DNA of 64,000 nt from an uncultured Aquimarina sp. (GTDB lineage: Bacteria; Bacteroidota; Bacteroidia; Flavobacteriales; Flavobacteriaceae), in contig CANMCO010000005.1 of the NCBI GenBank assembly GCA_947496355.1, positions 1-64,000 of the forward strand, given 5' to 3'. Numbering within the stretch: position 1 is the stretch's first letter; each line of letters begins with the position of its first letter. The translations under genes were made by a program, and so were the position numbers. A model generated the notes under the pieces. The model was not told the DNA's origin. It did no database searches and saw nothing but the letters and a program-made list of their open reading frames with translations. Below, piece by piece: positions 11,201 to 19,852 of this stretch.

Positions 11201-11901
11201 TAGCTGCATATGTTGGTTCAACTGTAAGATTACGTTTTAATGGTATTACAGGTAGTACATGGCAAGGTGATATGGCCATCGATGATGTACGTTTAACTGA
11301 AGCTGGGGGACCAACTACGTGTACAGATGTATTATTAACGCTAAATTTTGATGATTACCCGCAAGAAACAAGCTGGCAAATTACAAACGGTAGTAGTCAA
11401 GTAATTGCTTCTGGAGGAACGTATGGTTCTCAACCAGATGGATCTACTTTAACGCTTACAGAGTGCCTAGATCCTGGTACATATACACTAACAATTAATG
11501 ATAGTTTTGGAGATGGTCTTTGTTGTGCTTATGGTACGGGATCATATAGTCTTGCCTCTGGTGGTGCGACTATAGCTTCTGGAGCAGAGTTTGGAACTTC
11601 AGAATCAACAACTTTTACGATTAGTGGTGGTTCTAAAGGAGTTTCTGTTGAAAACATTACTACTACAAATCAGATGATAGTAAAAGTATTCCCTAATCCA
11701 GTAGGAAAAGACAGAATACTAAATGTAACCGTTTCTAAAAAAGATACGCAATACGAAATTGTTAGTATCCTCGGTAATACTGTGATGAAAGGCGAATTGG
11801 TTCAAAAAATAATCAATACGAGTGCATTGCCATCAGGAATGTATGTACTTATTCTTAATCATGGAGGAAAGAACAAAACTATTCCATTTATACAAGAATA
11901 G
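8263..11901 (+). CDS. T9SS-exported metzincin (reprolysin-like) metalloprotease with FN3 domains
   Basis: Secreted protease of 1212 aa. In order: signal peptide (1-24); propeptide-like region; zinc protease domain with HEMGHQYGGNH (ligands H349, H353, H359; catalytic E350) and Met-turn M381; Ig/PKD-like region (about 420-650); two FN3 domains (about 658-745 and 751-838); a MAM/jelly-roll-like domain (about 850-1010); a Cys-rich beta domain (about 1015-1125); and a C-terminal type IX secretion sorting domain beginning VKVFPNPVG and ending in a basic/hydrophobic tail. The motif is the full metzincin HExxHxxGxxH. Likely exported by the Sec and T9SS routes to degrade extracellular protein. The two FN3 units are close copies at DNA level. 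Confidence 0.93.
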   Translation: MKTSIFKKILMLAFLLASIGVNAQLWSPISPVKTQGKEKELRKTTPDQYKLFSLNTKQLISTLNKAPSRVQQKSSNTIIDLPVNGKMKKFRILEASILDKELAQRFPSIKSYVGYGIDDPTSMARFSFSQVGLHAMITSGNHKAIYIDPYTKDKSSYISYSKADLPPSPDRFECLVEDNFKSNFSEQQIPTTKNANDGKLRTFRLAVACTGEYSQFHINNQGISSGASDQVKKQAVLAAINTTMTRVNGIFEKDLALTMVLVNNNTDIIFLNPNTDNLSNNSAGSLINESQTVCDQFIGRNNYDIGHAFSTGGGGLAQLRSPCTNSKARGITGSGRPIGDSYDVDYVAHEMGHQYGGNHTQNNSCQRSSASVEPGSASTIMGYAGICSPNVQNNSDAYFHAISIQEMWQNISSGNSRCGAQSNTGNAAPTANAGQDFTIPASTPFVLKGNGSDANSGNSLTYCWEQMDTQPATMPPSPSSTGGPAFRSLTPTSSPDRYMPALSTVKAGQTASTWEVVPSVSRTMNFRLTVRDNASGGASTASDNTRITVAGAAGPFVVNVPNTNVSWSAGSTQTVTWNVAGTTGNGVNATNVDILLSTDGGNTYPITIASSVTNDGSQNITVPNAVGTQNRIMVRGSGHIFYDISNSNFEITPGTGGDTQAPTVPGGLTASNITQTTIDLNWNASTDNVGVTGYDVYQGNTVITTVTGTSYQVTGLSPNTAYNFTVRAKDAAGNESSSSNTASATTLGQPDTQAPTVPSALAASNITQTTVDLNWNGSTDNVGVTGYDVYQGNTIITTVTGTSYQVTGLSPNTAYSFTVRAKDAAGNESSASNTVNATTQSSGGTACTDGISSFPYSEGFENTLGAWTQGTGDDFNWTVDANGTPSRNTGPSSAAQGTYYVYMESSSPNYPSKRAILNSPCFDLSAATTANFTFQYHMYGRSNMGSLALEASNDNGATWSSVWSESGNQGNSWQSANVDLAAYVGSTVRLRFNGITGSTWQGDMAIDDVRLTEAGGPTTCTDVLLTLNFDDYPQETSWQITNGSSQVIASGGTYGSQPDGSTLTLTECLDPGTYTLTINDSFGDGLCCAYGTGSYSLASGGATIASGAEFGTSESTTFTISGGSKGVSVENITTTNQMIVKVFPNPVGKDRILNVTVSKKDTQYEIVSILGNTVMKGELVQKIINTSALPSGMYVLILNHGGKNKTIPFIQE

Positions 11902-11925
11902 TTTTTCTTTTAAGATTTAAATACG

Positions 11926-11962
11926 TAAGCGGTGCATTGAGAAATGTACCGCTTATTTTTTA
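11926..11962. terminator. Shared hairpin between convergent genes
   Basis: TAAGCGGTGCATT and AATGTACCGCTTA form a 13-bp stem with one G-T pair and a short loop, followed by a T-rich run on the plus strand. It lies between the protease gene and the convergent lipoprotein gene, whose stop falls at its edge. Confidence 0.75.
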
Positions 11963-12496
11963 TAAAACAATTTTCTTTTTGATTCTTGTTATTCTATGTG
12001 ACACTTCATTCAGCTTAAATGACAAATCAACAATAATTTCACCTTTTGTTTTTTGAAGCACAAAATTCCCTTTATTTACTTTATAGTACCCTGCTTCACC
12101 TTTGCAGAAACAATGTTTTCCAAAAAGCATATTTAGTTGTTCTAGATCCTTGTCATTAGTATTCATACTTTCAATAGCTGGGTTAATTTCAAAATGCACA
12201 GTTTCAGAATAATCGCCATCTGCAGTTCCTTCAGGTCCCTTTACTGAAAACTTATATTCAATAACTATGTTTTCCCCTTTTTCAATTACAGGATAGTAGG
12301 ATTCTATAGTATCTTTTTTTACAACTATTGACGAATTTTTATAAAGCGTAATGTTACAATTTCCATCCTCTGGACAATAATCATTGTCCTCTAGAACAAT
12401 ACCACTAATTGCATCATGACTTGAAGAATTAAGCGTATTCGAAGTTTTGCAGGAACCAATTAGTATAAGGGGAATAAGAAAAATGTACATTTTCAT
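11960..12496 (-). CDS. Hypothetical lipoprotein
   Basis: Protein of 178 aa starting MKMYIFLIPLILIGSCK, a lipoprotein signal with lipobox LIGSC. The mature part is a soluble, probably beta-rich domain with four further cysteines (CPEDGNC; HCFCKG). I do not recognise the family. The ATG at 12496 was chosen because the only longer option begins with TTG and adds a non-signal prefix. Monocistronic and convergent with the protease gene. Confidence 0.65.
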   Translation of the reverse strand: MKMYIFLIPLILIGSCKTSNTLNSSSHDAISGIVLEDNDYCPEDGNCNITLYKNSSIVVKKDTIESYYPVIEKGENIVIEYKFSVKGPEGTADGDYSETVHFEINPAIESMNTNDKDLEQLNMLFGKHCFCKGEAGYYKVNKGNFVLQKTKGEIIVDLSFKLNEVSHRITRIKKKIVL

Positions 12497-12588
12497 GAGT
12501 ATGTTTAAATTAATTACAACCAATCAACGATGAAAGGTCATTGAACTAATTAAAACCCTGTATTTACTTTTTTAGTATTAAAGTAAAA

Positions 12589-13305
12589 TTAAACTTCTGT
12601 CTTTTGCACAATGAATTCTGCTTCAAAAAGTGTTTTGAAGTGCTTCAATAATTTTTCTTTGACTTCTTCTTCATTTACCTTTTCGATACCAAGCTCTACA
12701 TTAAGTGAAGTAACAGCTTTACCCTTAATCCCACACGGAATAATATTATCAAAATATCCCAAATCTGCATTAACATTTAGGGCAAAACCATGCATGGTTA
12801 CCCAACGACTGGCACGTACACCCATAGCACAAATTTTACGTGCAAATGGCGTACCCACGTCCAACCAAACTCCGGTCTCACCTTCACTCCTTGTTCCGTT
12901 AACACCATACTCTGCTAGTGTAAGAATCACCATTTCTTCAAGAAAACGAAGATATTTATGAATGTCTGTAAAGAAATTATCCAGATCAAGAATAGGATAT
13001 CCAACAATTTGCCCAGGGCCATGATACGTTATATCTCCTCCTCTGTTAATTTTATAAAATGTAGCTCCTTTTTCTTTTAGTTGTTCTTCTGATAGTAAAA
13101 GATTACTAACATCACCACTTTTACCAAGTGTATATACGTGAGGATGTTCTACAAAGAGAAAATAATTAGGAGTTTCTAATCCAGCATCTTCTCTTCGATT
13201 TTTTACTTTTATATCCAAAATCTCTTTGAAAAGTTCTTCCTGATGATTCCAGGTTTCCTTGTAATCCTTATATCCTAATTCCTGTATTTCAATCTTCTTA
13301 TTCAT
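12589..13305 (-). CDS. lipB: Lipoyl(octanoyl) transferase
   Basis: Protein of 238 aa that transfers octanoate from acyl carrier protein to the lipoyl domains of 2-oxoacid dehydrogenases and glycine cleavage H protein, the first step of endogenous lipoate synthesis. Diagnostic motifs are RGGDITYHGPGQ (residues 88-99), the catalytic Lys in ARKICAMGVR (K157) and the acyl-accepting Cys in IIPCGI (C191). Length and motif order are normal for the family. It lies downstream of the lipoprotein gene at 13355-14119, separated by a hairpin terminator, so probably has its own promoter. Confidence 0.96.
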   Translation of the reverse strand: MNKKIEIQELGYKDYKETWNHQEELFKEILDIKVKNRREDAGLETPNYFLFVEHPHVYTLGKSGDVSNLLLSEEQLKEKGATFYKINRGGDITYHGPGQIVGYPILDLDNFFTDIHKYLRFLEEMVILTLAEYGVNGTRSEGETGVWLDVGTPFARKICAMGVRASRWVTMHGFALNVNADLGYFDNIIPCGIKGKAVTSLNVELGIEKVNEEEVKEKLLKHFKTLFEAEFIVQKTEV

Positions 13306-13325
13306 CTCTACAAAGATACGAGATT

Positions 13326-13350
13326 AAAAAAAGCAGCCAATCGGCTGCTT
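13326..13350 (-). terminator. Rho-independent terminator of the 13355-14119 lipoprotein gene
   Basis: AAGCAGCC and GGCTGCTT form an 8-bp GC-rich stem around a 4-base loop; on the minus strand the stem is followed by a T run. It directly follows the stop of the upstream gene and precedes lipB. Confidence 0.85.
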
Positions 13351-13354
13351 AATA

Positions 13355-14119
13355 TTATTTTTCTAACTCTACTTCGACATCCAGAATCTTAGGATTTTCC
13401 ATATACTCCATAAAACCGACTTGGAGAGTAAAACTCTTCCCATCCTGACTAAACATAGCCTTATCAGAAGATATTTTCTTTATCTTTCTTGGGAAGTGGT
13501 AATTCAATTTATACTGAGAACTAGCTAAAAACATTTTCATTTGTTCTAAGCTGTCCAGACTTTGTTTTAAAACTTGTTCATCAATAATCTCTGTAACCCT
13601 TTTAAATGTATTCCCTTTAAAAGAATAAGATACTTTGGAGCCTTCAACTTCTGGAGTACCCATAGGTATCGGAGGCCCTGCCTGTCCTTCTTGCATATTT
13701 TTACCTTTATTCCCGACTGTACTCGCAGTTTTAAAGTCATTAAATACGTCTCCTAATTCTGAAACATCCTTAAAATCTGAATACAAATCAAACTTCATTT
13801 CCTGAGCCGCGGTGTTCATAAGCATATGCATTTTAAAGTTTTCCAATCGCTTCAATCGTTTTTGTTCTTCTATTGATAGTTTAGAAATACTATCTTTCTT
13901 CTCTTCGAGGAAGTCTTTGAAAACAATTGTAGAGTCAATAACTTCTTCTTTCCCTTCAGAAAACTTATCTCCGGCCATTTGCATTAACTGAGAACCATCA
14001 AAATTAATTGCTATTTTTCCACTTCCATCTTCATTGATATGCAAATCTTCAGAAAAATTACATCCAACAATTAATAGTGATAATACAATAAGCTTAAGGC
14101 TAATAAAAAGATTCTTCAT
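13355..14119 (-). CDS. Hypothetical lipoprotein
   Basis: Protein of 254 aa with a lipoprotein signal (SLKLIVLSLLIVGC). The mature part begins with LHINEDGSGKIAINFDGS, an opening seen in small conserved flavobacterial lipoproteins, and contains a charged helical middle (about residues 55-110) followed by a beta-rich end. No enzymatic motif is visible. It is 10 bases downstream of the yqaE-like gene on the same strand, suggesting co-transcription, and is closed by the terminator at 13326-13350. Confidence 0.7.
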   Translation of the reverse strand: MKNLFISLKLIVLSLLIVGCNFSEDLHINEDGSGKIAINFDGSQLMQMAGDKFSEGKEEVIDSTIVFKDFLEEKKDSISKLSIEEQKRLKRLENFKMHMLMNTAAQEMKFDLYSDFKDVSELGDVFNDFKTASTVGNKGKNMQEGQAGPPIPMGTPEVEGSKVSYSFKGNTFKRVTEIIDEQVLKQSLDSLEQMKMFLASSQYKLNYHFPRKIKKISSDKAMFSQDGKSFTLQVGFMEYMENPKILDVEVELEK

Positions 14120-14129
14120 ATATAAATTA

Positions 14130-14288
14130 TTATTTATTAGGGTTGTTTAGTATAACTAAAGCGGCTATAACTCCGGGAACCCATCCACAGATTGTCAATA
14201 ATAATACAATTAAAACAGATCCGCAACCTTTATCTAGAATTGATAATGGCGGAAAAAAAATGGCTAATAAAACTCTCCAAAAACTCAT
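14130..14288 (-). CDS. YqaE/Pmp3-family small membrane protein
   Basis: A 52-aa protein read directly from the minus strand. It begins MSFWRVLLAIFFPPLSILDK, then GCGSVLIVLLLTICG and WVPGVIAALVILN. This is the two-helix Pmp3/YqaE (UPF0057) pattern with the FFPPL and GxxPGxI(x)A signatures. Members sit in the cytoplasmic membrane and are often stress-induced; their role in bacteria is not settled. It is easily missed because of its length; the larger open frame on the opposite strand here is not a gene. Confidence 0.92.
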   Translation of the reverse strand: MSFWRVLLAIFFPPLSILDKGCGSVLIVLLLTICGWVPGVIAALVILNNPNK

Positions 14289-14395
14289 AAAACTGATGAA
14301 ATATATTTATATGTTATACTTATAAGTAGTCTTAGGCTTTATTCTGTTACACAGTTAGAAAATTAATATCTATATTTCTGGTTTCTTTCAGGAAC

Positions 14396-15336
14396 ATGCA
14401 ACTATTGTCTTATATATTTTACGCTATCCTTTTAATGAGCACCTATGGTGGTTTTGCGCAATATAAATTTTCCGGATATGTAAATCAAAAAGACTGGACA
14501 GAAGGTGTATACTTTTCACTTGCTGAAGATTATAGAAAAGTATCTGGAATCTATCCCGAGCAAATCATTCAAAAAGTTACTCCAGATTCTACAGGGTATT
14601 TTGAATTTACAGGAGATAATTTACCCCTCATAAATCATATTTATAAAATACAGGTCGATAATTGTTCGGATAAGCATAAAAACAGAGCCCACTTAAATGG
14701 ATTCTGTGCAGATAGCGAAGAAGTTCTTTTTGTTGCTAATAATAATGATACAATTTCATTGCCTTTTACGTTTGACGAAGAAATGTTTTGTAAAATCATC
14801 TCGAATAATGATAAAAGCAATGCTTTTATCAAAATTGATTCTATTATTGATGAAATGAGATATGCCTTTGGAAATTACCGCAGTAAGGCTAACCGAAAAA
14901 TCAATTCTACCCGATGGATTAAAACCTTGCAGCAATACGGAAAAAGTCTTGATGAACCTCTTGTAGAACTACATATCTACGCTTTCTTATCAAACAAAAC
15001 TAATAACTTATACTCACACTACCTTGATGATCTTAAAAGTAATTCATACTATGATGAGTTATTAGGACGACTTCAAAAAAAGTACCCTAACAGTACATAC
15101 ACCCTACAATATGAAAAAGAATTAGCGTCTGATAAATTTCTGCTTGATCCTAATGAAGTAACTTCGAAACGATCATGGTTCTGGATTCTATTATTCTTGA
15201 AGACAAAACCAATAAGGAAATTGCTTCCTCGATGTTTGTAAGTGTTAGCACTGTAAAAACGCACATCAACAATCTATACAAAAAACTAGGAGTCGCCTCA
15301 AGAGAACAAGTTAAACAACTGTATAACAACAAATAA
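14396..15336 (+). pseudogene. LuxR-type regulator with secreted N-terminus, split by a frameshift
   Basis: The first frame (14396-15241) encodes a signal peptide (ending GGFAQ) and an extracytoplasmic domain with a carboxypeptidase-regulatory-like start (YKFSGYV). From about 15166 the neighbouring frame encodes a complete LuxR C-terminal helix-turn-helix: ETIMVLDSIILEDKTNKEIA, then SSMFVSVSTVKTHINNLY and KKLGVASREQVKQLY, ending at 15336. The frames join near VTS/ETIM (15161-15166), consistent with loss of one base. In the original frame the protein instead ends in an unrelated tail. It could be a real pseudogene, a sequencing error, or recoding; no obvious transmembrane helix lies before the HTH. 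Confidence 0.8.
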
Positions 15337-15485
15337 GCAAAAATCCACCCCGGGGTCTAGTACTCATTTCAAACCTACATTTATTATTTTTTAGCTTTTA
15401 AATTTTCAATTTTGACCTGGATCATTCTGAAAAATCAATAAGGATGATGCTGTGAACTTATACTAATAATCTAAAAAATAGAAGA

Positions 15486-15950
15486 ATGAAAATAAGAATT
15501 TTAATCGCATTGACAGGAGCATTTATTATTTCAATGACATCATGCAAAAACAATGCTTCTGAAAAAGTGAAAACTGAAAATGTGCAGATGGCCGCACAAA
15601 GAGATGCAAAAACCAAAAACCTATCGATAATGACCTTTTCTAAAACAGATCATGATTTTGGAACCATCAACGAGGGTGATATTGTAGAACACGAATTTAC
15701 CTTTACCAATACTGGGAAAGCACCTTTGTTAATTATCAATGCCAAAGGTAGTTGCGGATGCACAGTTCCAGAGTGGACAAAAGAACCCATTGCTCCCGGA
15801 GCATCAGGAGCATTACTCGTAGCATTCAATTCTAACGGAAAGCCTAACATGCAAACCAAGCAAATAACAATTACAACAAATACCGAAAAAGGTAAAGAAA
15901 TTCTGAAAATCAAGGCTATGGTCACCCCAAAAACTAAGATAAATCGCTAA
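15486..15950 (+). CDS. DUF1573 lipoprotein
   Basis: Protein of 154 aa with lipobox ISMTSC and a DUF1573 domain: FGTINEGDIVEHEFTFTNTG, then SCGCTVPEW and PIAPGASG. DUF1573 is an Ig-like, ASH/MSP-related fold very common in Bacteroidota periplasmic lipoproteins; no function is known. A hairpin follows at 16001-16024. Confidence 0.88.
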   Translation: MKIRILIALTGAFIISMTSCKNNASEKVKTENVQMAAQRDAKTKNLSIMTFSKTDHDFGTINEGDIVEHEFTFTNTGKAPLLIINAKGSCGCTVPEWTKEPIAPGASGALLVAFNSNGKPNMQTKQITITTNTEKGKEILKIKAMVTPKTKINR

Positions 15951-16000
15951 TATTTTTAGATTAGACACCATTCACATTTAGGTAAAAGACCTTTAAAAAC

Positions 16001-16024
16001 AAATCCCGCTATTAAGCGGGATTT
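16001..16024 (+). terminator. Hairpin after the DUF1573 gene
   Basis: AAATCCCGCT and AGCGGGATTT form a perfect 10-bp stem around a 4-base loop. Only a weak T run follows, so termination efficiency is uncertain. Confidence 0.7.
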
Positions 16025-16085
16025 GTATCTCTAGTGTTTTTGAAGTTTTGAAAAATACAAATCTTCAAAATTGAGTTTCTCTAAA

Positions 16086-16116
16086 TTGAAAGATTACCCC
16101 ATAGTTTGTATCTTTG
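16086..16116 (+). promoter_or_regulatory. Bacteroidota-type promoter for lysS
   Basis: TTG at 16086-16088 and TATCTTTG at 16109-16116 are separated by 20 bases, matching the Bacteroidota consensus (TTG at -33, TAnnTTTG at -7). The lysS ATG is 21 bases downstream. Confidence 0.7.
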
Positions 16117-16137
16117 CACGCTTAAAATGGCACAATT

Positions 16138-17829
16138 ATGCAATTATCAGAACAAGAGCTTGTAAGAAGAGAGAAATTAAACGCATTACGGGATTTGGGC
16201 ATCAACCCTTATCCTGCAGCATTATATCCGGTAGATCATACTTCGGATAAGATAAAAAATGAGTTTGAAGAAGGTAAAAAAGTTATAATTGCGGGTAGAT
16301 TGATGTCGAGACGTATCCAAGGAAAAGCTTCTTTTGCAGAATTACAAGATGCTAACGGACGCATACAAGTCTATTTCAATAGAGATGAAATTTGTACAGG
16401 AGAGGATAAAACCAAGTACAACGAAATCTACAAAAAACTATTAGATATTGGTGATTTTGTTGGCGTAGAAGGCGAACTTTTCACTACACAAGTTGGTGAA
16501 AAGACAGTAATGGTAAAGGATTTTGTTTTGCTAAGTAAGTCTTTAAAACCGTTGCCACTTCCTAAAACCGATAAAGATGGTAACACTTTTGACGAATTTA
16601 ATGATCCCGAGATGCGCTATCGCCAGCGTTATGCCGATTTGGTTGTAAATCCGCAGGTAAAAGAAGTTTTTGTAAAAAGAACAAAGCTTTTTAATGCAAT
16701 GCGAGATTTTTTTAATGATCGTGGGTATTTTGAGGTTGAAACACCTATACTACAACCTATACCTGGGGGAGCAGCAGCCCGTCCATTTATGACTCACCAT
16801 AACTCATTAGATATTCCTTTATATATGAGAATTGCCAATGAGTTATACTTAAAAAGGCTTATCGTTGGTGGTTTTGATGGTGTTTATGAGTTTTCAAAGA
16901 ACTTCAGAAATGAAGGGATGGATCGTACTCACAATCCAGAGTTTACTGCTATGGAGATCTACGTAGCTTACAAAGACTATAACTGGATGATGGATTTTGC
17001 AGAACAGTTATTAGAGTTTTGTGCTATTGCCGTAAACGGAACCACAAAAGCCACTTTTGATAATCATGAAATTGATTTCAAGGCTCCATATGCAAGAGTC
17101 ACTATGGCCGATTCTATTAAACACTTTACAGGTTTTGATATTACAGGAAAATCTGAAGATCAAATCCGAGAAGCTGCAAAGGAAATGGGAGTTGAAGTAG
17201 ATAACACCATGGGGAAAGGAAAGCTTATTGATGAGATTTTTGGGGAAAAATGTGAAGGAAACTATATCCAACCCACATTTATCACTGATTACCCTAAAGA
17301 AATGAGTCCTTTATGCAAAGAGCATCGTGATAACCCAGAACTTACAGAACGTTTTGAACTAATGGTTTGCGGTAAAGAAATTGCCAATGCCTATTCTGAA
17401 CTTAATGATCCCATTGATCAACGTGAACGTTTTGAAGATCAACTGAAATTAGGTGAAAAAGGAGATGACGAAGCTATGTTTATAGACCAGGATTTCCTGA
17501 GAGCCTTAGAATATGGTATGCCGCCAACATCGGGAATGGGGATTGGTATGGATCGTTTGATTATGTACCTTACCAATAATCAGTCTATTCAGGAAGTATT
17601 GTTTTTCCCGCAAATGCGTCCAGAGAAAAAACAAGTGGAGCTCAACGAAAATGAAAAAACTATTTTCGATATTCTTAAAAAAGAACAAAGTATTGCCCTG
17701 GTAGATCTTAAAAGTGCTACAGGACTTAGTAATAAGGCTTGGGATAAAGGAATGAAAGGACTTTCTAAATTAGGCCTTACAAAAGTTACCAAGACAGAGG
17801 ATAGTCTTATCGTCGAGGTAGCAGAGTAA
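16138..17829 (+). CDS. lysS: Lysine--tRNA ligase, class II
   Basis: Protein of 563 aa that charges tRNA-Lys. The N-terminal OB-fold anticodon-binding domain (about residues 55-150; VIIAGRLMSRRIQGKASF) precedes the class II core with motif 2 (FRNEGMDRTHNPEFT, near residue 253) and motif 3 (GMGIGMDRLIM, near 463). After EVLFFPQMRPE there is a ~75-residue extension not present in E. coli LysRS that looks like a small helical winged-helix-like domain (ATGLSNKAWDKGMKGLSKLG), a common addition in Bacteroidota. Confidence 0.97.
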   Translation: MQLSEQELVRREKLNALRDLGINPYPAALYPVDHTSDKIKNEFEEGKKVIIAGRLMSRRIQGKASFAELQDANGRIQVYFNRDEICTGEDKTKYNEIYKKLLDIGDFVGVEGELFTTQVGEKTVMVKDFVLLSKSLKPLPLPKTDKDGNTFDEFNDPEMRYRQRYADLVVNPQVKEVFVKRTKLFNAMRDFFNDRGYFEVETPILQPIPGGAAARPFMTHHNSLDIPLYMRIANELYLKRLIVGGFDGVYEFSKNFRNEGMDRTHNPEFTAMEIYVAYKDYNWMMDFAEQLLEFCAIAVNGTTKATFDNHEIDFKAPYARVTMADSIKHFTGFDITGKSEDQIREAAKEMGVEVDNTMGKGKLIDEIFGEKCEGNYIQPTFITDYPKEMSPLCKEHRDNPELTERFELMVCGKEIANAYSELNDPIDQRERFEDQLKLGEKGDDEAMFIDQDFLRALEYGMPPTSGMGIGMDRLIMYLTNNQSIQEVLFFPQMRPEKKQVELNENEKTIFDILKKEQSIALVDLKSATGLSNKAWDKGMKGLSKLGLTKVTKTEDSLIVEVAE

Positions 17830-17855
17830 ATACTATTTCATATAAATCATACTAC

Positions 17856-17882
17856 AAAACGCAGCCTAACAAGCTGCGTTTT
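17856..17882 (+). terminator. Rho-independent terminator of lysS
   Basis: AAAACGCAGC and GCTGCGTTTT pair perfectly around a 7-base loop, ending in T residues. The outer AAAACGCA/TGCGTTTT core is shared with the terminators at 19754 and 21306. Confidence 0.9.
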
Positions 17883-17949
17883 CTGGTTTTCCCCAATTAA
17901 CATTTTTTTAACTATATTTGCTCGAAAATTAAAAAAACCTCAAACTACT

Positions 17950-19731
17950 ATGAATAAAATTACCTATGGCTTTTTTGCCCTGGCTCTTTTTATGGCTACC
18001 CAAGGAATTGCTCAATCTTTTTCTTCTAAAATGTTAGAAATAAAAGAAGTTTCTTACCCAAAAAATCCACTACCAGAAAGTTTCAAAAATTATAGCATAG
18101 AAGCATCAGACAAGAAAAACCTAGGACCTTTCCTAAGTAATTCTGAAGTAGCTTCAACGCTAGGTTTTCAGAGTTTTGAATATACAGAACAAAACCCGCA
18201 ATTTCTTATAAAATATCTTGCTTCAGAACCATTTATTACAAAAACACTTACCCCAAAAATTACAAAAGACGGTAAGCAAGAGTATAGATTTACAGTTAAA
18301 ACAACAATGTCTATAAACGTAACTGTTACAGATCCTACAAAAACCAAACTTATCTACAATAAACAATATAAATTGCAAGACATTTTTCTTGATCCTTCTA
18401 CAGGACAACCATCTACAGTTGTAAAACAGGAACCTGAAGACTTGCATTATAAAGTTGAACGTACAGTAACTGAAGAAGAAGTAGGAGAGTATTTTACAAT
18501 CTCTGAAGACGGGAAAAAATTCAGACTTACTGAATCTTACCTTAGACAAGTTTTAGGAGCACAATTATCTCGTCTTATGCTAAAAGCAGGGAAAGATTTA
18601 CAAAAACAATTTGACCTAAGAGTGAACAACAATCTTCAGCGTTATTATGTATTGAATAAAATTGAAGAAGAACCAAAATCGGACGAACTTTATTTATCTC
18701 TGCAAAATATATTCAAGAATATAGAATCTGTAGAAGATTATTACAATGCAAAATCCGATATTCAGGATCACTTAGCTTTTAACCAAAGTATTATTGATAA
18801 ATATGATGTTAATGATAAAAAACAGGTTAAAGTAGTATGGGCTTCAACATTTGATCAAGCTCTTTTACTTAGTATGGTCAAAGAATTTGATAAAGCAAAA
18901 GAATATTCGAATACAGCTATAGACTTTAAGATCAGAAAACAAGTATCTAAATTACTTTTTACCACAATACTTAATGCTAAAGACGGTTATGCCCGTGTTT
19001 TTGAAGCTGATGGAACCAGAAAAGCAATAGAACCACCTTACAAAGGACTTGTACCTAACGCACCTGCTGCTGATGCTGATGCAACTGGCGGATCAACAAG
19101 TGGCGCACCTAAAAAAGTAAAAGAAGTCAAAATTGACAAACTTGCTGGATATGTTCTTAATGAAAAAGGAGAAAAGGAATACGAAGGCACAGTATATATA
19201 GAATTTGCTGGTAACAAAATGAAAAAGGTACTTGATTTAGACACAAAGCAAACTGTTGAAGAACCAAGTACAGATTATGGGAAAGAATTATTGGTGGCGT
19301 ATGATAAGAAAGGGAAAATGAAGGGAAAAAAGATCAAGGCCAAAGAGTTATTTTCTTTTTATGTAAATGACACTAAAGAAACTTACGAAGGTTTTGGAAC
19401 AGAAAAAGATGCCTTAGAAAAACTAATGAGTATGGCCACTCTTGGTGCTGGAAATCACAAATACTACTTAGTAAAACACGACGCCGGAAAAGTAAAAATA
19501 TACGAAGACAGAACCACTGCCTTTGATGGATTTGTGTTAAAACTAACCAAAGAAGAAAAAGGTATCAAGATTGCAAAAAATATGGAGTCTGCTAAGTTCA
19601 TTTCTAAAATGACCGACTTATACGGAAAATGTAAGGAACTAAAAGGACAGATCGAAAAAGGAGATTTCTCTAATACCATGGAAGATCACATAAAAATGGC
19701 TGACACCTACAGTTCTTGTGTGAAGAAATAA
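17950..19731 (+). CDS. Secreted protein of unknown function
   Basis: Protein of 593 aa with a signal peptide ending GIAQ (about residue 22). The N-terminal third has regular beta segments (YRFTVKTTMSINVTVTD) and the middle (about 200-340) is helical. A low-complexity linker rich in A, D and G (about 370-390) precedes a C-terminal beta domain (GYVLNEKGEKEYEGTVYIEF) and a short helical end with two cysteines. I do not recognise the family. Single gene with its own terminator; a TATATTTG -7-like element lies at 17913-17920. Confidence 0.7.
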   Translation: MNKITYGFFALALFMATQGIAQSFSSKMLEIKEVSYPKNPLPESFKNYSIEASDKKNLGPFLSNSEVASTLGFQSFEYTEQNPQFLIKYLASEPFITKTLTPKITKDGKQEYRFTVKTTMSINVTVTDPTKTKLIYNKQYKLQDIFLDPSTGQPSTVVKQEPEDLHYKVERTVTEEEVGEYFTISEDGKKFRLTESYLRQVLGAQLSRLMLKAGKDLQKQFDLRVNNNLQRYYVLNKIEEEPKSDELYLSLQNIFKNIESVEDYYNAKSDIQDHLAFNQSIIDKYDVNDKKQVKVVWASTFDQALLLSMVKEFDKAKEYSNTAIDFKIRKQVSKLLFTTILNAKDGYARVFEADGTRKAIEPPYKGLVPNAPAADADATGGSTSGAPKKVKEVKIDKLAGYVLNEKGEKEYEGTVYIEFAGNKMKKVLDLDTKQTVEEPSTDYGKELLVAYDKKGKMKGKKIKAKELFSFYVNDTKETYEGFGTEKDALEKLMSMATLGAGNHKYYLVKHDAGKVKIYEDRTTAFDGFVLKLTKEEKGIKIAKNMESAKFISKMTDLYGKCKELKGQIEKGDFSNTMEDHIKMADTYSSCVKK

Positions 19732-19753
19732 TCTTTTTAAAAATTAAACATTA

Positions 19754-19782
19754 AAAAACGCAGTCATTATGACTGCGTTTTT
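19754..19782 (+). terminator. Rho-independent terminator
   Basis: AAAAACGCAGTCA and TGACTGCGTTTTT form a perfect 13-bp stem with a 3-base loop, ending in a T run directly after the 593-aa secreted-protein gene. Confidence 0.92.
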
Positions 19783-19852
19783 ATGGTTTTCTATAATTAA
19801 TCTCTATTTACCCAAATTTAATACCCTATAAATCTATCAATACATTCTACTT

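Noticed and set aside
14143..14325. 60-codon plus-strand frame
   Set aside because: It is the antisense shadow of the 52-aa YqaE/Pmp3 gene, whose pattern is unmistakable.
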